A stretch of 6,459 bases of DNA, taken from contig CAIZHL010000290.1 in the NCBI GenBank assembly GCA_903932755.1, positions 1 to 6,459 on the forward strand. Direction: 5' to 3'. Shown here in pieces: positions 5,803 to 6,459 of the stretch (its first letter is position 1; each line of letters begins with the position of its first letter). The translations under genes and the position numbers were made by a program. This DNA comes from an uncultured beta proteobacterium. GTDB lineage: Bacteria; Pseudomonadota; Gammaproteobacteria; Burkholderiales; Rhodocyclaceae. The notes under the pieces are model-generated. The model had not been told where the DNA came from. It worked only from the letters and a program-made list of their open reading frames with translations, and did no database searches.

Positions 5803-6459
5803 ATGGAGCAGCTTGCTGAAGTCGGTATAGAAAAGTATCAAATCTCCCGCGAGCTCGGCAGGGGTGCGACGAGCATTGTTTACCTAGCCCACGACACCTT
5901 CAACGATCGCGATGTGGCGATCAAGGTTTTCAAACCCGAGATCCTGTCCGACACCGAGCACGGCAATACCTACCGCAAGTTGATCGCCAACGAGGCCGCC
6001 CTTGCCGGCCGCCTCAACCACCCCCACATCGTCGGCATCTACGACGCGGCGCTGGGGCGCGACGACGGCTATATCGTGATGGAATACGTGCAGGGCGAAA
6101 CGCTGGAAAAATACTGCCATGTCGAGCACCTGCTGTCGGTGGACAAGGTGATCGAGATCGTTTTCAAGTGCGCCATGGCGCTGGATTTTGCCAGCCGCAA
6201 CGGCATCATCCACCGCGACATCAAGCCGGCCAACATCATGCTGTGCAAGGACGGCGCGGTGAAGATCGCCGACTTCGGCGCGGCGATCCTGGCCAAGAAC
6301 GACGAGACGCAGCTGACCGGCGTCGGCTCGCCTTCCTACATGTCGCCGGAGCAGGTGAGGAACGACACCCTCAGCTACCAGACCGACATCTTTTCCCTGG
6401 GCGTGGTGATGTTCAAGCTGCTCTCCGGCCGGCTGCCCTACGAAGCCGAAACCAACTAC
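5803..6459 (+). CDS. Hanks-type Ser/Thr protein kinase, N-terminal part
   Basis: The first 219 codons of a eukaryotic-like serine/threonine kinase; the gene continues past the right edge with no stop. Nearly all kinase subdomains are present and intact: glycine loop ELGRGATSIVYLA (17-29; Ser at the third Gly position), Lys41 in VAIK, probable helix-C Glu64 in NEAA, hinge VMEYVQGETL, catalytic loop HRDIKPANIM (137-146; Asp139, Lys141, Asn144), DFG (157-159), and activation segment GVGSPSYMSPEQ (173-184), with SPE for APE. Asp195 in DIFSLG follows. An active, cytoplasmic Ser/Thr kinase is expected. Whether it has a transmembrane segment or a sensor domain cannot be seen. It begins only five residues before the fold, so there is no N-terminal regulatory domain. 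GAGGAG 10 nt upstream supports the ATG at 5803. It has no obvious functional link to the catabolic genes. Confidence 0.96.
   Translation, partial: MEQLAEVGIEKYQISRELGRGATSIVYLAHDTFNDRDVAIKVFKPEILSDTEHGNTYRKLIANEAALAGRLNHPHIVGIYDAALGRDDGYIVMEYVQGETLEKYCHVEHLLSVDKVIEIVFKCAMALDFASRNGIIHRDIKPANIMLCKDGAVKIADFGAAILAKNDETQLTGVGSPSYMSPEQVRNDTLSYQTDIFSLGVVMFKLLSGRLPYEAETNY

Noticed and set aside
5884..6213. 109-codon minus-strand frame
   Set aside because: Antisense to the conserved kinase domain.
1..6459. CRISPR array, tRNA, rRNA, IS element or transposase
   Set aside because: No regularly spaced direct repeats, cloverleaf-type sequence, rRNA segment or transposase motif was found on either strand by eye.

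Overview
The window is high-GC DNA with the look of a betaproteobacterial chromosome, perhaps a metabolically versatile Rhodocyclales-like organism. That placement is an inference from base composition and gene content, not a measured one. It splits into a leftward catabolic operon (1-3952), a short AT-richer divergent promoter region (3953-4067), a rightward MeaB/ArgK-type GTPase gene (4068-5132), a scar of gene debris (about 5143-5657) and the first 219 codons of a Hanks-type Ser/Thr protein kinase (5803-6459).

Leftward operon, in transcription order: a GntR/FCD regulator (3952-3206), a thiolase-superfamily enzyme (3120-1915), an AMP-forming acyl-CoA ligase (1754-228), and the start of a hydantoinase/ketone-carboxylase A-type ATPase subunit (189-1, running off the left edge). 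Read together, these suggest ketone breakdown by carboxylation: an ATP-dependent HyuA-type carboxylase makes a beta-keto acid, the ligase makes its CoA thioester, and the thiolase cleaves it to acetyl-CoA plus an acyl-CoA. This matches the logic known for acetone and acetophenone carboxylase pathways. The substrate cannot be read from the window, and a hydantoinase or oxoprolinase role remains possible. A 160-nt spacer between thiolase and ligase holds two hairpins and a possible small coupling ORF.

The regulator and the GTPase gene diverge from a 115-bp region with a perfect 8-bp inverted repeat (ATTGCACT / AGTGCAAT) and several small palindromes around GTATAC. This is a good candidate operator region that could link the two transcription units. 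MeaB-family GTPases look after adenosylcobalamin-dependent acyl-CoA mutases, but no mutase is in the window. The protein also has a variant G4 motif and an unrecognised C-terminal region.

The most unusual stretch starts about 10 nt after the GTPase stop codon. An in-frame chimera joins the middle third of a homocitrate synthase (NifV-like) to the last hexapeptide repeats of a serine acetyltransferase (CysE-like), with no start of its own and an apparently frameshifted tail. nifV and cysE are neighbours in some nitrogen-fixation clusters, so this looks like the remnant of a deleted nif segment. The kinase gene follows, with its own ribosome binding site.
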